Source: Chlorobium ferrooxidans DSM 13031
Lineage (GTDB): Bacteria; Bacteroidota; Chlorobiia; Chlorobiales; Chlorobiaceae
Assembly (NCBI RefSeq): GCF_000168715.1
Contig: NZ_AASE01000003.1
Span: 1 to 64,000 of the forward strand
Length of the DNA: 64,000 bases
Direction of reading: 5' to 3'
Under the pieces are notes generated by a model. The model was given only the letters and a program-made list of their open reading frames with translations. It made no database searches and had not been told where the DNA came from. Shown here in pieces: positions 37,325 through 46,102 of the stretch. The stretch's first letter is position 1. The number at the start of each line of letters is the position of its first letter. A program made the position numbers and the translations under genes.

Positions 37325-38668
37325 ATGAATCGCAAAGGCACTCTGATCGCAACGATCTGTATTGGTCTGGTCGTTTCAGCAGGCAATAGTGCTGTGGCAT
37401 ACGATACCGTGACACTGAACGCACTGAAAAAGAGCGTTGCCGAATGGAACAGCTGGCGCCTTGCCTCACCGGCAGCAAACATCGATCTCTACAAGGCTGT
37501 ACTTGAAGATGCCGATCTGAGTGAAGCAAATCTGGGTGGAGCCCTCCTCGTTCGCTCTGACCTCAGTGGTTCAAAACTCAACAGGGCAAACCTGAAGGGC
37601 GCAAACCTCATGATGGCATTTATCAAAAAAGCTGACATGAAAGGCACCGATCTTTCCGGTGCATGCCTGATAAAGGCAAATATGAAGGGTTCATTCATGA
37701 AAGAAGCCATATTCAGGGGGGCAAATCTTCAGGGTGCCAACCTGAGATGGGTCATGCTTGAAGAGGCCGATATGGAGGACGCGAACCTGGCAAACACGGT
37801 TCTGTTTGAAGCCAATCTCGAAAACGCGAACCTCAAGGGGGCAAACCTGAAAGATGCGGTATTCCTTGATCAGGCTCTTCTTGAGCGTGCCGTCCTGTCA
37901 AACAATACCATCCTCCCTTCGGGAGATAGAGCCACCTTACGCTGGAGTCTGCTCCATAATGCAAAATTTGTCCGAGAACCGGAGCGCTCCCCGTTAACCT
38001 ATACGACACCGGTTTTCACCCCTTCTGAAAAAAAGGAGAGTCACGGTTCACTCACAGCACCCTCTTCGGTCATATCGGGCACAAAAAGCAATGAACAGCC
38101 TGCACTTGTCATCGAGGATGTTGAGTCATGGAACACTATGCGCAAGACAAAAAAAGATCTCGACGTAACCATGAAAGAGGAAAAGCTCGACGATTCAAGC
38201 CTGAAAGGGGTTAATCTGCAGGGTGCGACTCTTTCCGGATCAAGCTTCAAGAGCGCATCGCTGGATGAGGCCAATCTGGCCGGTGCAAATCTCAGTAAGG
38301 TCAACTTCCATAAAGCCGATATGAAAGGGGCTCATCTGCAGGGTGCGAATCTGCAGGGTGCAAATCTTGACCGCGCATTTCTCAAAGATGCGGACCTGAG
38401 CAATACCAACCTCTCAAACGCTGTTCTTTTCGGAACAATACTCACCGGAGCGAATCTGCAGAATGCAAATCTTGAAAATGCATCACTTTTTGAAGCCGAT
38501 CTCGAAGAGGCAAATCTTGGGGGGGCAAATCTGAAAGGGGCAAACATTACCGATGCCAATTTCAACAATGCATCACTATCTCCTCTCACAACACTTCCGT
38601 CAGGAAAACCCGCAACAGCGGAGTGGGCAACGCTGAATCGTGCGAAATTTATAATAATCAAGAAATAA
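37325..38668 (+). CDS. Secreted pentapeptide-repeat protein with two tandem modules
   Basis: A 447-residue protein with a signal peptide (about 1-25, IATICIGLVVSAGNSAVA). Two modules follow, each beginning with a W-N-x2-R segment (EWNSWR near 40, SWNTMR near 264), then dozens of A(N/D)L/F pentapeptides forming a four-sided beta helix. Each closes with LPSGxxAT-x3-W-x2-L-x2-AKF (about 200-220 and 425-445). A Ser/Thr/Pro-rich linker separates them. The shared start and end show an internal duplication. The function of secreted pentapeptide proteins is unknown. Base composition is repetitive but not foreign. Confidence 0.9.
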   Translation: MNRKGTLIATICIGLVVSAGNSAVAYDTVTLNALKKSVAEWNSWRLASPAANIDLYKAVLEDADLSEANLGGALLVRSDLSGSKLNRANLKGANLMMAFIKKADMKGTDLSGACLIKANMKGSFMKEAIFRGANLQGANLRWVMLEEADMEDANLANTVLFEANLENANLKGANLKDAVFLDQALLERAVLSNNTILPSGDRATLRWSLLHNAKFVREPERSPLTYTTPVFTPSEKKESHGSLTAPSSVISGTKSNEQPALVIEDVESWNTMRKTKKDLDVTMKEEKLDDSSLKGVNLQGATLSGSSFKSASLDEANLAGANLSKVNFHKADMKGAHLQGANLQGANLDRAFLKDADLSNTNLSNAVLFGTILTGANLQNANLENASLFEADLEEANLGGANLKGANITDANFNNASLSPLTTLPSGKPATAEWATLNRAKFIIIKK

Positions 38669-38748
38669 GCGAGCACCCGGAATAGCACTGAATCCGGCTG
38701 GCATTTATATGTTGCGGTTTATAATCCTGTAAAAGAGGGGACAAAAGC

Positions 38749-38979
38749 ATGGCAAACATTCTTGTAGCAAGTTACTACAGCAGATGGGACCTGCATAAAC
38801 ATACAGGCAGAATTGCGATCTATGACTCAAGTAGTCAATTGATTGAAAACCACTCATTCTCCGACCCGGCTGAATTTCATGCGGTAGTGAGTATGCTCCG
38901 CAATGAAAAGCCCCTGTGGTATGAAACAGAGGCCCACTATCTGCGAACCGGCAATGAACCTGCAGGGGAAAACGAATAG
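38749..38979 (+). CDS. Hypothetical protein, 76 residues
   Basis: The ATG is preceded by AGAGGGG at good spacing. The sequence begins MANILVASYYSRWDLHKHTG, then IYDSSSQLIENHSF and LWYETEAHYLRTG. No signal peptide, membrane span or known motif is visible. Codon use is like its neighbours, so it is probably real. It could be a small cytoplasmic regulator; function unknown. Confidence 0.6.
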   Translation: MANILVASYYSRWDLHKHTGRIAIYDSSSQLIENHSFSDPAEFHAVVSMLRNEKPLWYETEAHYLRTGNEPAGENE

Positions 38980-39022
38980 CACAATCACCCCCTGATTTTA
39001 TTGCATGAGAACCAAAGTGGAA

Positions 39023-39316
39023 TCAGGGTTGTTCGTTGATCCTCGGAAAGCGCTTCCGATAAAGAAAATGATGGAGAATCCTGGCTTTACTGATATTGGG
39101 GTCACCGGTATTCAGTCTGTGCTGTTTTCCCGTTCGGGTAACAACATCAAGGGATCCATCATTATTGACGCTGACAACCTTCCAGAACTTGTCCACAACA
39201 TAATGATATTCCTCCCCGTGTTCCAGCGGATAAATCTGCTTGGCACGAGGTCCCGGAGAAAAAGAGCATTTCGGCTTATGGTAAACAATATAATCGCCAA
39301 CCTTGAACTGACTCAT
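39023..39316 (-). CDS. Conserved small protein with CarD/KOW-like N-terminus
   Basis: A 97-residue protein with GGAGG just before its ATG. It begins MSQFKVGDYIVYHKPK, the kind of barrel start seen in CarD-like and KOW domains, followed by GPRAKQIYPLEHGEEYHYVVDKFWKVV. The C-terminus has LHHFLYRKRFPRI. I recall similar uncharacterised proteins in other bacteria, usually annotated hypothetical. The very AT-rich leader (39340-39390) holds TATAAA-type boxes and probably its promoter. A nucleic-acid or protein-binding role is only a guess. Confidence 0.75.
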   Translation of the reverse strand: MSQFKVGDYIVYHKPKCSFSPGPRAKQIYPLEHGEEYHYVVDKFWKVVSVNNDGSLDVVTRTGKQHRLNTGDPNISKARILHHFLYRKRFPRINEQP

Positions 39317-39559
39317 ACCAACCTCCTTACCTGCTTAATAACCGAACATTACTTTATATATAAAACATATAATTTATAGTAATAAAATCGGGAGAAAAAA
39401 CCGTATCAATTTAATAGCATTACGGACTTGAAACAAGACGATATATTTCAGAAAAAAGAGCCGATTGATCACCATAAAACAGGAGCGGATTCTTCCGGGG
39501 AAATAACGGCATGAAGCGTAACTGCAGAAAAGAACAGGAAAGCTGCAAATAATGAGCGT

Positions 39560-40210
39560 CTAACTCTCTCTGCGCTTTAAAATCATAGCATATTCAGCCT
39601 GTTCTGACATTGGTATCTTTTTTATATACAGGCAGAGCTCAACAGGAATAAAACTGCCGTCACTTGTTTTGAATCTCGAAGCAAACGAGACAATATCATC
39701 ATCAAGCCGCTGCTGCTGCAAAACACTCTGTATGGTGACATAATCATCAGGATGGATCAATCGGGATAATTCAGCACCGGACAAAGCCCCTTTTTCATAT
39801 CCCAAAAACCTTTCAATCGATCCTGTCAGATCAACGATACGTTCATCCTGATCAACAATTGCATAGGCATCGATCGCCGGCTTGCTCACATCAGTACTTC
39901 CGGCAATCTGCAGCCGAACCTTCCTGAAAAGGTTTTCAATATCCATACGGTACCGGGACAACGCCAGTGTATTACTCAGCGAAGAGGGGACCGTGCTGTG
40001 AACATGACCGGAGATTAGCCACTCTATATCTGCGCCATCCTTTTCAAGCCGCGCAATCATTTTCTTTCCGGGCATGCATTTACCCGAAAGATAGGGAGTC
40101 ATCTGAGCCGGATATTTAATGCCGGTAGCACGACAGAACGCATTGACTGATCCGTGTTTTTTCAGAACGTACTCTCTGAGTCTTTGATTGAATCCCGTAG
40201 ATGAACCCAT
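39560..40210 (-). CDS. HTH (phage-repressor-like) and PAS domain protein
   Basis: About 216 residues from the ATG at 40210 (MGSSTGFNQRLREYV); an ATG at 40249 is also possible. The N-terminal 60 residues look like a CI/XRE helix-turn-helix (GSVNAFCRATGI..., ending DIEWLISG, a very typical end). A PAS domain follows (about 110-216, AYAIVDQDERIVDLTGSIE, then HPDDY and FKTSDGSFIPVELCL). This would be a one-component sensor and transcription factor. Neither ligand nor target genes are known; it stands alone. Confidence 0.78.
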   Translation of the reverse strand: MGSSTGFNQRLREYVLKKHGSVNAFCRATGIKYPAQMTPYLSGKCMPGKKMIARLEKDGADIEWLISGHVHSTVPSSLSNTLALSRYRMDIENLFRKVRLQIAGSTDVSKPAIDAYAIVDQDERIVDLTGSIERFLGYEKGALSGAELSRLIHPDDYVTIQSVLQQQRLDDDIVSFASRFKTSDGSFIPVELCLYIKKIPMSEQAEYAMILKRRES

Positions 40211-40445
40211 AACATCAAAAAAAGGAGTGCATTGAAAAGTGCCTGCCATACATGAGCATCTCTATACAGCAACGAGTATGGAGAAATCAATAACAACAGG
40301 TAAATAAAGCATCCGGAAGGCAGAAATACCACAACTTTTCGGGAGCAAACGAATGAATATACCTTCCGGTATCAAATATACATCTTATAAAAAAAGATAT
40401 ACTAAAGAAAAACCGTGATCGCACTCTTCATCAGGAGCTTATACC

Positions 40446-41210
40446 TCAACGATCTTTTGCCGGATAGTTGAACAGCTGACTGGTCAGCATGGGAATAACA
40501 AAAACAGCAACGGTGACCCCGGAAGTGATAATATCTCCGGTATGGCCTTCAAGCAATCGAACAAAAACCGTTTCCGGATAAAAATGCTCCACGGCAGAGA
40601 GGGTGAGCTTGAGACCAAGCAGGCCAATGACGACAAACGCTGAGGTCTCAAGAAAGGGATACTTCTCCATCAACCGGACAAAGCCCTGGGCAACAAACCG
40701 CATGGCGAGAATACCGATAAACACGCCGGTCCAGATCAGAACGATGTTGTCAGTAAAGGCAACAGCGGCAAAAATATTATCTATGGAAAAAGCCAGATCC
40801 ATCATTTCGATAAGCAGCACCGTGGACCAGAATGTTCCAAGCGATCCTGATGTCCATTTATACAGCCAGTTATCCTCTTTCTGAAAATAGTCATCGCTTT
40901 TTTGCGGAGTTGATCGTCCTTTCATCCAGTCCCAGAAAAGATAGAGCAGGTAGAGTCCTCCCAATGGCTTCAGCCACCATATCTGAACCAGAACTGCTGC
41001 AAAAAAAAGACAGATTCCTCTGAAGGCATAAGCTCCGATAATGCCGTATCGAAGTGCAATCGCACGTTTTTTTTCAGGAAGGTCCATAACCATTGTCGCA
41101 AGTACTGCTGCATTATCGACCGAGAGCAGACTTTCAATGATGATCAGATTACCGATAACAAGCAGTGACGACAGTGGATTATTAAAAATATTGTGGACAA
41201 CATCCATCAT
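40446..41210 (-). CDS. TerC family membrane protein
   Basis: A 254-residue inner-membrane protein with about seven hydrophobic spans. TerC family marks are IIIESLLSVDNAAVLATMV near the N-terminus and EMMDLAFSIDNIFAAVAF in the middle, both with the conserved acidic SxDN motif thought to bind metal. Family members act in manganese export or tellurite resistance and in loading exported metalloenzymes. No manganese (yybP-ykoY) riboswitch could be recognised upstream. It follows kup after 237 bases containing a terminator, so it is its own unit. Confidence 0.9.
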   Translation of the reverse strand: MMDVVHNIFNNPLSSLLVIGNLIIIESLLSVDNAAVLATMVMDLPEKKRAIALRYGIIGAYAFRGICLFFAAVLVQIWWLKPLGGLYLLYLFWDWMKGRSTPQKSDDYFQKEDNWLYKWTSGSLGTFWSTVLLIEMMDLAFSIDNIFAAVAFTDNIVLIWTGVFIGILAMRFVAQGFVRLMEKYPFLETSAFVVIGLLGLKLTLSAVEHFYPETVFVRLLEGHTGDIITSGVTVAVFVIPMLTSQLFNYPAKDR

Positions 41211-41367
41211 AATTCAATCAGTATGTACTATTCCCTCATAATAACGCTCATGCAACGCTTTTCCATATAAAACGCCGTCACAACTACCGATCAACGATCT
41301 TCTCTTCTGACAGTAGTCCCCGGTGTATTGGGTTGTGAGGGGTTTGAAGGCGAAACGGATGGAGCAC

Positions 41368-41432
41368 AAAAAACCGAGTCGCGACAGGCAGGGATAAGGA
41401 TGTCGAGAACACCCGAGCCCTGTCTGTCGCGA
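41368..41432 (-). terminator. Long stem-loop terminator after kup
   Basis: On the minus strand TCGCGACAGACAGGG (41418-41432) pairs with CCCTGCCTGTCGCGA (41379-41393), 15 pairs including one G-U, then a short spacer and six Ts (41368-41373). It starts 16 bases after the kup stop. Confidence 0.82.
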
Positions 41433-41447
41433 AGGCAACAAATATAT

Positions 41448-43361
41448 TCAGATCTGCACCAGAAGACCTATCTCAATTACCTGACCGGATGGCAGATCGT
41501 AGTAAGCTGTAGCACTGAGTGCATTTCGGGCCATCAGGGCAAAAAGCTTTTTCCGCCATAAAATCATCTTCGTTTTCAGGCCGGCAACAATTTTCTCACG
41601 ACTGAGAAAAAAGCTGATGGCAGCAGGCTTGAAATGCAGACCCTGATGATTAGCCAGAGCTATGACCTGGCGAATATTGGGGTACTCAAGAAAACCAAAT
41701 CGGGCAACAACCTTGAAAAAACCATCGCCAAGCTTGACTACCTCAACCTTGCGGCTGTTCGGCACCCTCGGCACCCGCTCTGTACTGAAATGAAAAAGTG
41801 CCACCTCCGAATGCAGTACCTTGTTATGACGAAGGTTGTGGAGCATGGCAATTGGTATTACATCCGGATTGGCCGTCAGATAGACCGCCTGCCCGGTTAC
41901 CCGCTGAGGCTGCTGCAACGCAAGACTCTGCATGAACTCTTCAACCGTGAGGGTACGGTCCTGCAACTGCTGCAAAAGAAGAGTGCGCCCCTGTTTCCAT
42001 GTCAGCATAATGGTAAAGATAACCAGGCCGATCGCAAGCGGGAACCAGGCGCCATGGAAAAGTTTGGTCATACTTGCCCCGAAAAAGGAGATATCGACCA
42101 CAGCAAAACAGCTGATCATAATCGTGAGCGCCACATTGTTCCACTTCCAGAGATCACGGGCAACATAGTAAAACAGGATGGTGGAGATCAGCATGGTGGC
42201 CGTAACGGCAACGCCATATGCCGCGGCAAGCTTGCTGGATGAGCCGAAACCGGCAACCAGACTGATGGTTGCAATCATAAGCGACCAGTTCGCTGCCGGA
42301 ACATAAATTTGTCCCATATGCTTGGCAGAGGTATGCGTAACCGTAAGGCGGGGAAGATAACCAAGCTGGATGGCCTGCTGGGTTAAAGAGAAGACGCCGG
42401 TGATCAGAGCCTGTGAGGCAATAATCGTTGCCGATGTTGCCAGTATCACCATAGGAATCATTGCCCACTCCGGTACAAGCCCGTAAAAGGGATGATGAGA
42501 CTCCTGCGGAAATGCCAGGAGCAGTGCTCCCTGTCCGAAATAGTTAAGCAGCAAAGCCGGAAGCACCAGCACTACCCAGGTCATACGGATGGGACGCCGT
42601 CCAAAATGGCCCATATCAGCATAGAGTGCTTCAGCACCGGTAACCGAGAGGAAAACCGCACCGAGCACCATAAAGCCCTGAAGATGATTGCCTAAAATGA
42701 ATGAGATCCCGTACCAGGGCAGAATTGCCTGCAGAATCTGCGGATACCGAATAATCTCCATAAGGCCGAGCACTCCGATAACCGCAAACCAGACAAAGAT
42801 AATCGGACCGAAAAGAGCTCCGACCCTTGCTGTGCCGTGATGCTGGAAGAAAAAAAGAAGAGCAAGGACTGCAATGGTGACAGGAATAACCAGATCCTTG
42901 AATGCCGGCGCAATAATCTGAACACCTTCAACAGCGCTGAGAACCGATATGGCCGGCGTAATCATACCGTCACCATAGAGCAGTGCCGCACCGAAAAGGC
43001 CGATAGCCACCAGAAACCAGCGTTCATGACCGATTTTTTTACTCTGGGTAATGATCAGTGCTGTAAGGGCCAGAATACCGCCCTCACCGTCATTATCCGC
43101 CTTCATGATAAAGGTCAGGTATTTCAGACTGACAATCAGCAAGAGCGACCAGACAAGCAGGGAGAGCACTCCGAGAACATTGCCCTCTGTAACAGGAATA
43201 CCATAATCGCCATGGAAACATTCACGAACAGCATAGAGGGGACTGGTTCCGATATCACCGAATACCACACCGAGAGCAGCAAGAGAGAGGCCTGCAAGCC
43301 GTTTAAAGCCGGAAGGTTCTGAATGGGAAGCTGAACCTGGCTCTTCAGACGTTATTGACAT
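41448..43361 (-). CDS. kup: Potassium transporter Kup (KUP/HAK/KT family)
   Basis: Proton-coupled potassium uptake. The 637-residue protein has a hydrophobic N-terminal part of about 12 spans (residues about 25-460) and a hydrophilic C-terminal domain. Family blocks are ALGVVFGDIGTSPLYAVRE, KADNDGEGGILALTALI, DGMITPAISVLSAVEG and GAVFLSVTGAEALYADMGHFG. Length is normal. The gene diverges from rlpA across a 614-base region with a perfect dyad, and ends at a strong stem-loop. Confidence 0.96.
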   Translation of the reverse strand: MSITSEEPGSASHSEPSGFKRLAGLSLAALGVVFGDIGTSPLYAVRECFHGDYGIPVTEGNVLGVLSLLVWSLLLIVSLKYLTFIMKADNDGEGGILALTALIITQSKKIGHERWFLVAIGLFGAALLYGDGMITPAISVLSAVEGVQIIAPAFKDLVIPVTIAVLALLFFFQHHGTARVGALFGPIIFVWFAVIGVLGLMEIIRYPQILQAILPWYGISFILGNHLQGFMVLGAVFLSVTGAEALYADMGHFGRRPIRMTWVVLVLPALLLNYFGQGALLLAFPQESHHPFYGLVPEWAMIPMVILATSATIIASQALITGVFSLTQQAIQLGYLPRLTVTHTSAKHMGQIYVPAANWSLMIATISLVAGFGSSSKLAAAYGVAVTATMLISTILFYYVARDLWKWNNVALTIMISCFAVVDISFFGASMTKLFHGAWFPLAIGLVIFTIMLTWKQGRTLLLQQLQDRTLTVEEFMQSLALQQPQRVTGQAVYLTANPDVIPIAMLHNLRHNKVLHSEVALFHFSTERVPRVPNSRKVEVVKLGDGFFKVVARFGFLEYPNIRQVIALANHQGLHFKPAAISFFLSREKIVAGLKTKMILWRKKLFALMARNALSATAYYDLPSGQVIEIGLLVQI

Positions 43362-43975
43362 GATTATCTTCTCAAAAAAAATAATATAACACAGGTTTCA
43401 TGCCTGATAAAAACAACAATAAAGCCAATTAATCCTAAAATTACAAAGGACCGCCACTGTGCCTGCATCTGTAAGAGAGGAAAAAGAGCGTTCGGTTGCA
43501 CACCGCTACCATACCTTTAGAGAACAAAATATTGAGTGCTCAATATAGACAATAGTTGCCCAATCGAACAATTCGGCTGGCCGGACAGCGATCCGCAGCC
43601 GAGCATTGATCACCATCCTTTCAGAATCCGGAAACAACCCCGGAGCGTGTTCGTAAAAAAAACAGAACAGCAGCAGTCTTACCTGGAATGAATATTATCC
43701 ACAATAAAGAATAAAATGAGGATTTACTGCCGGGTATCCTGAAAACAGCAAAAGCTCATTCGAAGGATGAATTTTAGCCATTAAAATTCGATTTATCCCT
43801 CCAAAGGGCTCGAAACTCCTGTATTTAAAAGGCTTTGCGTAATAATTGCTTATTATGATTTTATTTCTTTATATTAAGAGGTGCCGGGGAACTGAATGGA
43901 TTATCGATTTTTATTCATTTCGACTCATCACTCCCTGGATTCCGTCACGATGACGGGCAACCAAACCCCGAGTTT
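43362..43975. other. 614-base divergent intergenic region between kup and rlpA
   Basis: No gene or known riboswitch could be recognised; the c-di-AMP (ydaO) consensus was looked for because kup and RlpA genes are common targets, but not found. Notable are an 18-base dyad at 43529..43546 and a hairpin at 43573..43602 (TCGGCTG/CAGCCGA with inner CGGA/TCCG). An AT-rich stretch near 43835-43880 probably holds the rlpA promoter. A regulatory or small RNA is possible. Confidence 0.4.
43529..43546. promoter_or_regulatory. 18-base dyad ATATTGAGTGCTCAATAT, possible operator
   Basis: Eight bases on each side of a central TG are exact complements. It lies 168 bases upstream of the kup start. It suits a dimeric repressor or activator site; none is identified. 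Confidence 0.35.
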
Positions 43976-44479
43976 ATGAAGCATGAAAAACAAGTTATCA
44001 ACCTATCATTTGTAATAGCTCTGATGTTGGCCACTCTTTCGGTCAATACGAGCGGTTCGATTTTCTCCGGAATAACCGAACGATATAATCCTTTCTACAG
44101 CTCTGCAGAAGCAGCGCAGCAGAACAGCTCACCACTGAATACAGAATCACACATAAACACTCTCGTCGGTGAAGGGAAAGCCTCCTTCTACGCCAATCAG
44201 TTTCATGGCCGTACAACGGCAAATGGCGAGACCTTCAATATGAACAAGCTGACCGCTGCCCATCCTTCACTGCCTTTCGGCACATGGGTAAGAGTAACCA
44301 ATATGCGAACAGGCAAAGACGTTGTCGTTCGGATCAATGATAGAGGTCCATTTGTCAAAGGCAGGATTATCGACCTCTCTATCGGCGCAGCAAAGGAGCT
44401 TGGCATACTGAAAACAGGAACCGCCCAGGTTAAACTGGAAACTATTGGTTCCTCCAACCGCAGATCATCAGCTTCCTGA
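43976..44479 (+). CDS. RlpA-like double-psi beta-barrel protein (first of two)
   Basis: A 167-residue exported protein. A signal peptide (about 8-27) and a variable linker precede the RlpA core (about 63-155): [21 protein letters not shown] with the conserved Glu, [36 protein letters not shown] with the conserved Asp, and [18 protein letters not shown]. RlpA proteins cleave naked glycan strands or act at the septum. No SPOR domain follows and no lipobox is clear. A paralogue lies 180 bases downstream. Confidence 0.88.
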   Translation: MKHEKQVINLSFVIALMLATLSVNTSGSIFSGITERYNPFYSSAEAAQQNSSPLNTESHINTLVGEGKASFYANQFHGRTTANGETFNMNKLTAAHPSLPFGTWVRVTNMRTGKDVVVRINDRGPFVKGRIIDLSIGAAKELGILKTGTAQVKLETIGSSNRRSSAS

Positions 44480-44547
44480 CGGCCGCCTCCTCATCCCGGT
44501 TTAAACAGGATGCACTCGGAGGTTACTAACGGTTTTTGTATATTAAA

Positions 44548-44578
44548 CATGGAAAGGCCACCCGGCCTTTTCATGTTT
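44548..44578 (+). terminator. Stem-loop between the two rlpA-like genes
   Basis: CATGGAAAGGCC (44548-44559) and GGCCTTTTCATG (44564-44575) form 12 pairs with one G-T around ACCC, followed by only TTT. It probably ends or attenuates transcription from the first rlpA-like gene. Confidence 0.55.
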
Positions 44579-44659
44579 ACAAGCGGAACAAAACCGGCTC
44601 TGACTGAATTGAGGCGAAAGAGAAAACGTTTAAAAGAACGCTCATAACCTTTTGGCATT

Positions 44660-45136
44660 ATGACGAAAATCAGACGACCTGCGCTCCGGCTCCCTTTTCT
44701 CCTGATTATTACCCTTATTATCTGCTGCCCTGCATTGAACACCGCACCACTCTATGCAGCAGAAGCATCTGAACTTCCCTTTGAAAACAGCTCTTCATTC
44801 CCGCAGGATAACTGTGGTGTGACCACCCTTATTCCTGAGCGCGCTTTGGCTGCTGAAGGGACCGCCTCCTACTACAGCAGAAAGTTTCAAGGCAGAAAAA
44901 CAGCAAGCGGTGAATCTTTTAACTGTAGCCACTTCACTGCAGCCCACCGCTCACTTCCTTTTGGAACCAGTGTCAGGGTGATCAATCTTGATAACGGAAA
45001 ACATGTCGTTGTTCGCATCAACGACCGGGGTCCTTATTTAAAGGGACGAATTATTGATGTTTCTCCAGCCGCCGCCAGAGAGATCGGGCTTTTCGGCAAT
45101 GGAACCGCCAATGTGCGCATTGAAGCCTGGAACTGA
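44660..45136 (+). CDS. RlpA-like double-psi beta-barrel protein (second of two)
   Basis: A 158-residue exported paralogue of the preceding gene. The N-terminal signal (LPFLLIITLIICCPALN, about 12-28) has two Cys but not a canonical lipobox. The core (about 67-157) reads [56 protein letters not shown] and AAREIGLFGNGTANVRIE. Catalytic Glu and Asp positions match. Like the first copy it lacks SPOR. The pair arose by tandem duplication and then diverged strongly outside the core. Confidence 0.88.
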   Translation: MTKIRRPALRLPFLLIITLIICCPALNTAPLYAAEASELPFENSSSFPQDNCGVTTLIPERALAAEGTASYYSRKFQGRKTASGESFNCSHFTAAHRSLPFGTSVRVINLDNGKHVVVRINDRGPYLKGRIIDVSPAAAREIGLFGNGTANVRIEAWN

Positions 45137-45164
45137 GGTGTCTCCTCCCGGCATCCAGGCGCCA

Positions 45165-45875
45165 TTACTTTCTGAAAACCATCACAAGTGCTGAGCTCCG
45201 GTTGTTCATAAACGACTGGTGCTCAAAACCGCCATACACCCCCTCAACCGAAAACCCCGCAGCAGTAAGCCGGCTTAAAAAGGCATCCTCGCAAAGAGGA
45301 TAGAGCGGTGACTCTTCATGAAAAATCATTTTTCCCCCGGAGATCATCTTTACCTCAAAAGTTACCTGTTCCGGCGAGATGCGGCTATATCGGCGATGAA
45401 ACTCCATCGAGCCGGAGGCAATACTTTTTACCGGAAAGGTATACTCCTGCAAAGTCAGAAAATAGTCCCAGTTCACAACCTGAAAAACCCAGAATCCTCC
45501 CTCCGCAAGTTGCTCATACAGCGAAGCAAAAAAAAGCGAAAGCTGCCCTCCGGAGAGATGAGCCAGCACATTACCGATTGAGTAGATCATCTGAAAGGAT
45601 GAGGGGATGCGCTCTATGGCGGTCATATCCATGCAGTGGAATGCAGCAAGCGGAAAATCCTCCTTTGCTGCAGCAATCATCCCTGAATCAAGATCAACCC
45701 CCACAGCATGGTAACCATCAAGGGCAAACCTGCCGCAATAGAAACCGGGACCGCAGCCGGCATCAAGCAGTTTGCTTCCGGGAGCGCCAGCATACTCCTG
45801 GAGGAAGCGATAAACCTCCTCTCTGAAAGGGAAAATCTGACTGTAAAACGGTGCGAATTCCGTATAAAAAGACAT
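45165..45875 (-). CDS. Class I SAM-dependent methyltransferase
   Basis: A 236-residue methyltransferase. SAM-binding motif I is LLDAGCGPGFYCGRFA (about 36-51), followed by GVDLDSGMIAAAKEDFP (motif II), a CMDMTAIERIP stretch and SIGNVLAHLSGG (motif after the acidic loop). It is most like small-molecule or generic Methyltransf_25/11 proteins; the substrate cannot be read. It runs opposite to rlpA and in the same direction as dsbD, separated by about 230 bases. Confidence 0.85.
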   Translation of the reverse strand: MSFYTEFAPFYSQIFPFREEVYRFLQEYAGAPGSKLLDAGCGPGFYCGRFALDGYHAVGVDLDSGMIAAAKEDFPLAAFHCMDMTAIERIPSSFQMIYSIGNVLAHLSGGQLSLFFASLYEQLAEGGFWVFQVVNWDYFLTLQEYTFPVKSIASGSMEFHRRYSRISPEQVTFEVKMISGGKMIFHEESPLYPLCEDAFLSRLTAAGFSVEGVYGGFEHQSFMNNRSSALVMVFRK

Positions 45876-46102
45876 GCCGCTGCATTTAGATTGCCTGTCA
45901 CTGCAGGAAGTAACGTACCCATAACCAGAAAAGATAAGCAGAACTGTTCACAACAACCAGCCATACGAAAGGGCGGTGTGGCTGAAAACAGCTCGCCCTG
46001 TTTCCGTCTGGCAAGGGCGGAAGCAGGGCAAAAATGGGATCAAGCAGAGCGGCGCATGACCACCTGGCGCGGGAATCCGGTAATCTTTTCAGCCGGAAGC
46101 GA

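Noticed and set aside
39005..39379. 124-residue plus-strand frame opposite the 97-residue CarD/KOW-like gene
   Set aside because: The minus-strand frame has a perfect ribosome site and a recognisable conserved pattern; the plus frame is its shadow.
41211..41447. Possible manganese (yybP-ykoY) riboswitch upstream of the TerC gene
   Set aside because: The conserved loop sequences of that class could not be found; the strong structure there is the kup terminator.
43362..43975. Possible c-di-AMP, cobalamin or c-di-GMP riboswitch between kup and rlpA
   Set aside because: A CGCCACTGTG string recalls the end of cobalamin riboswitches, but the B12 box and other conserved blocks are absent; the c-di-AMP consensus was not found.
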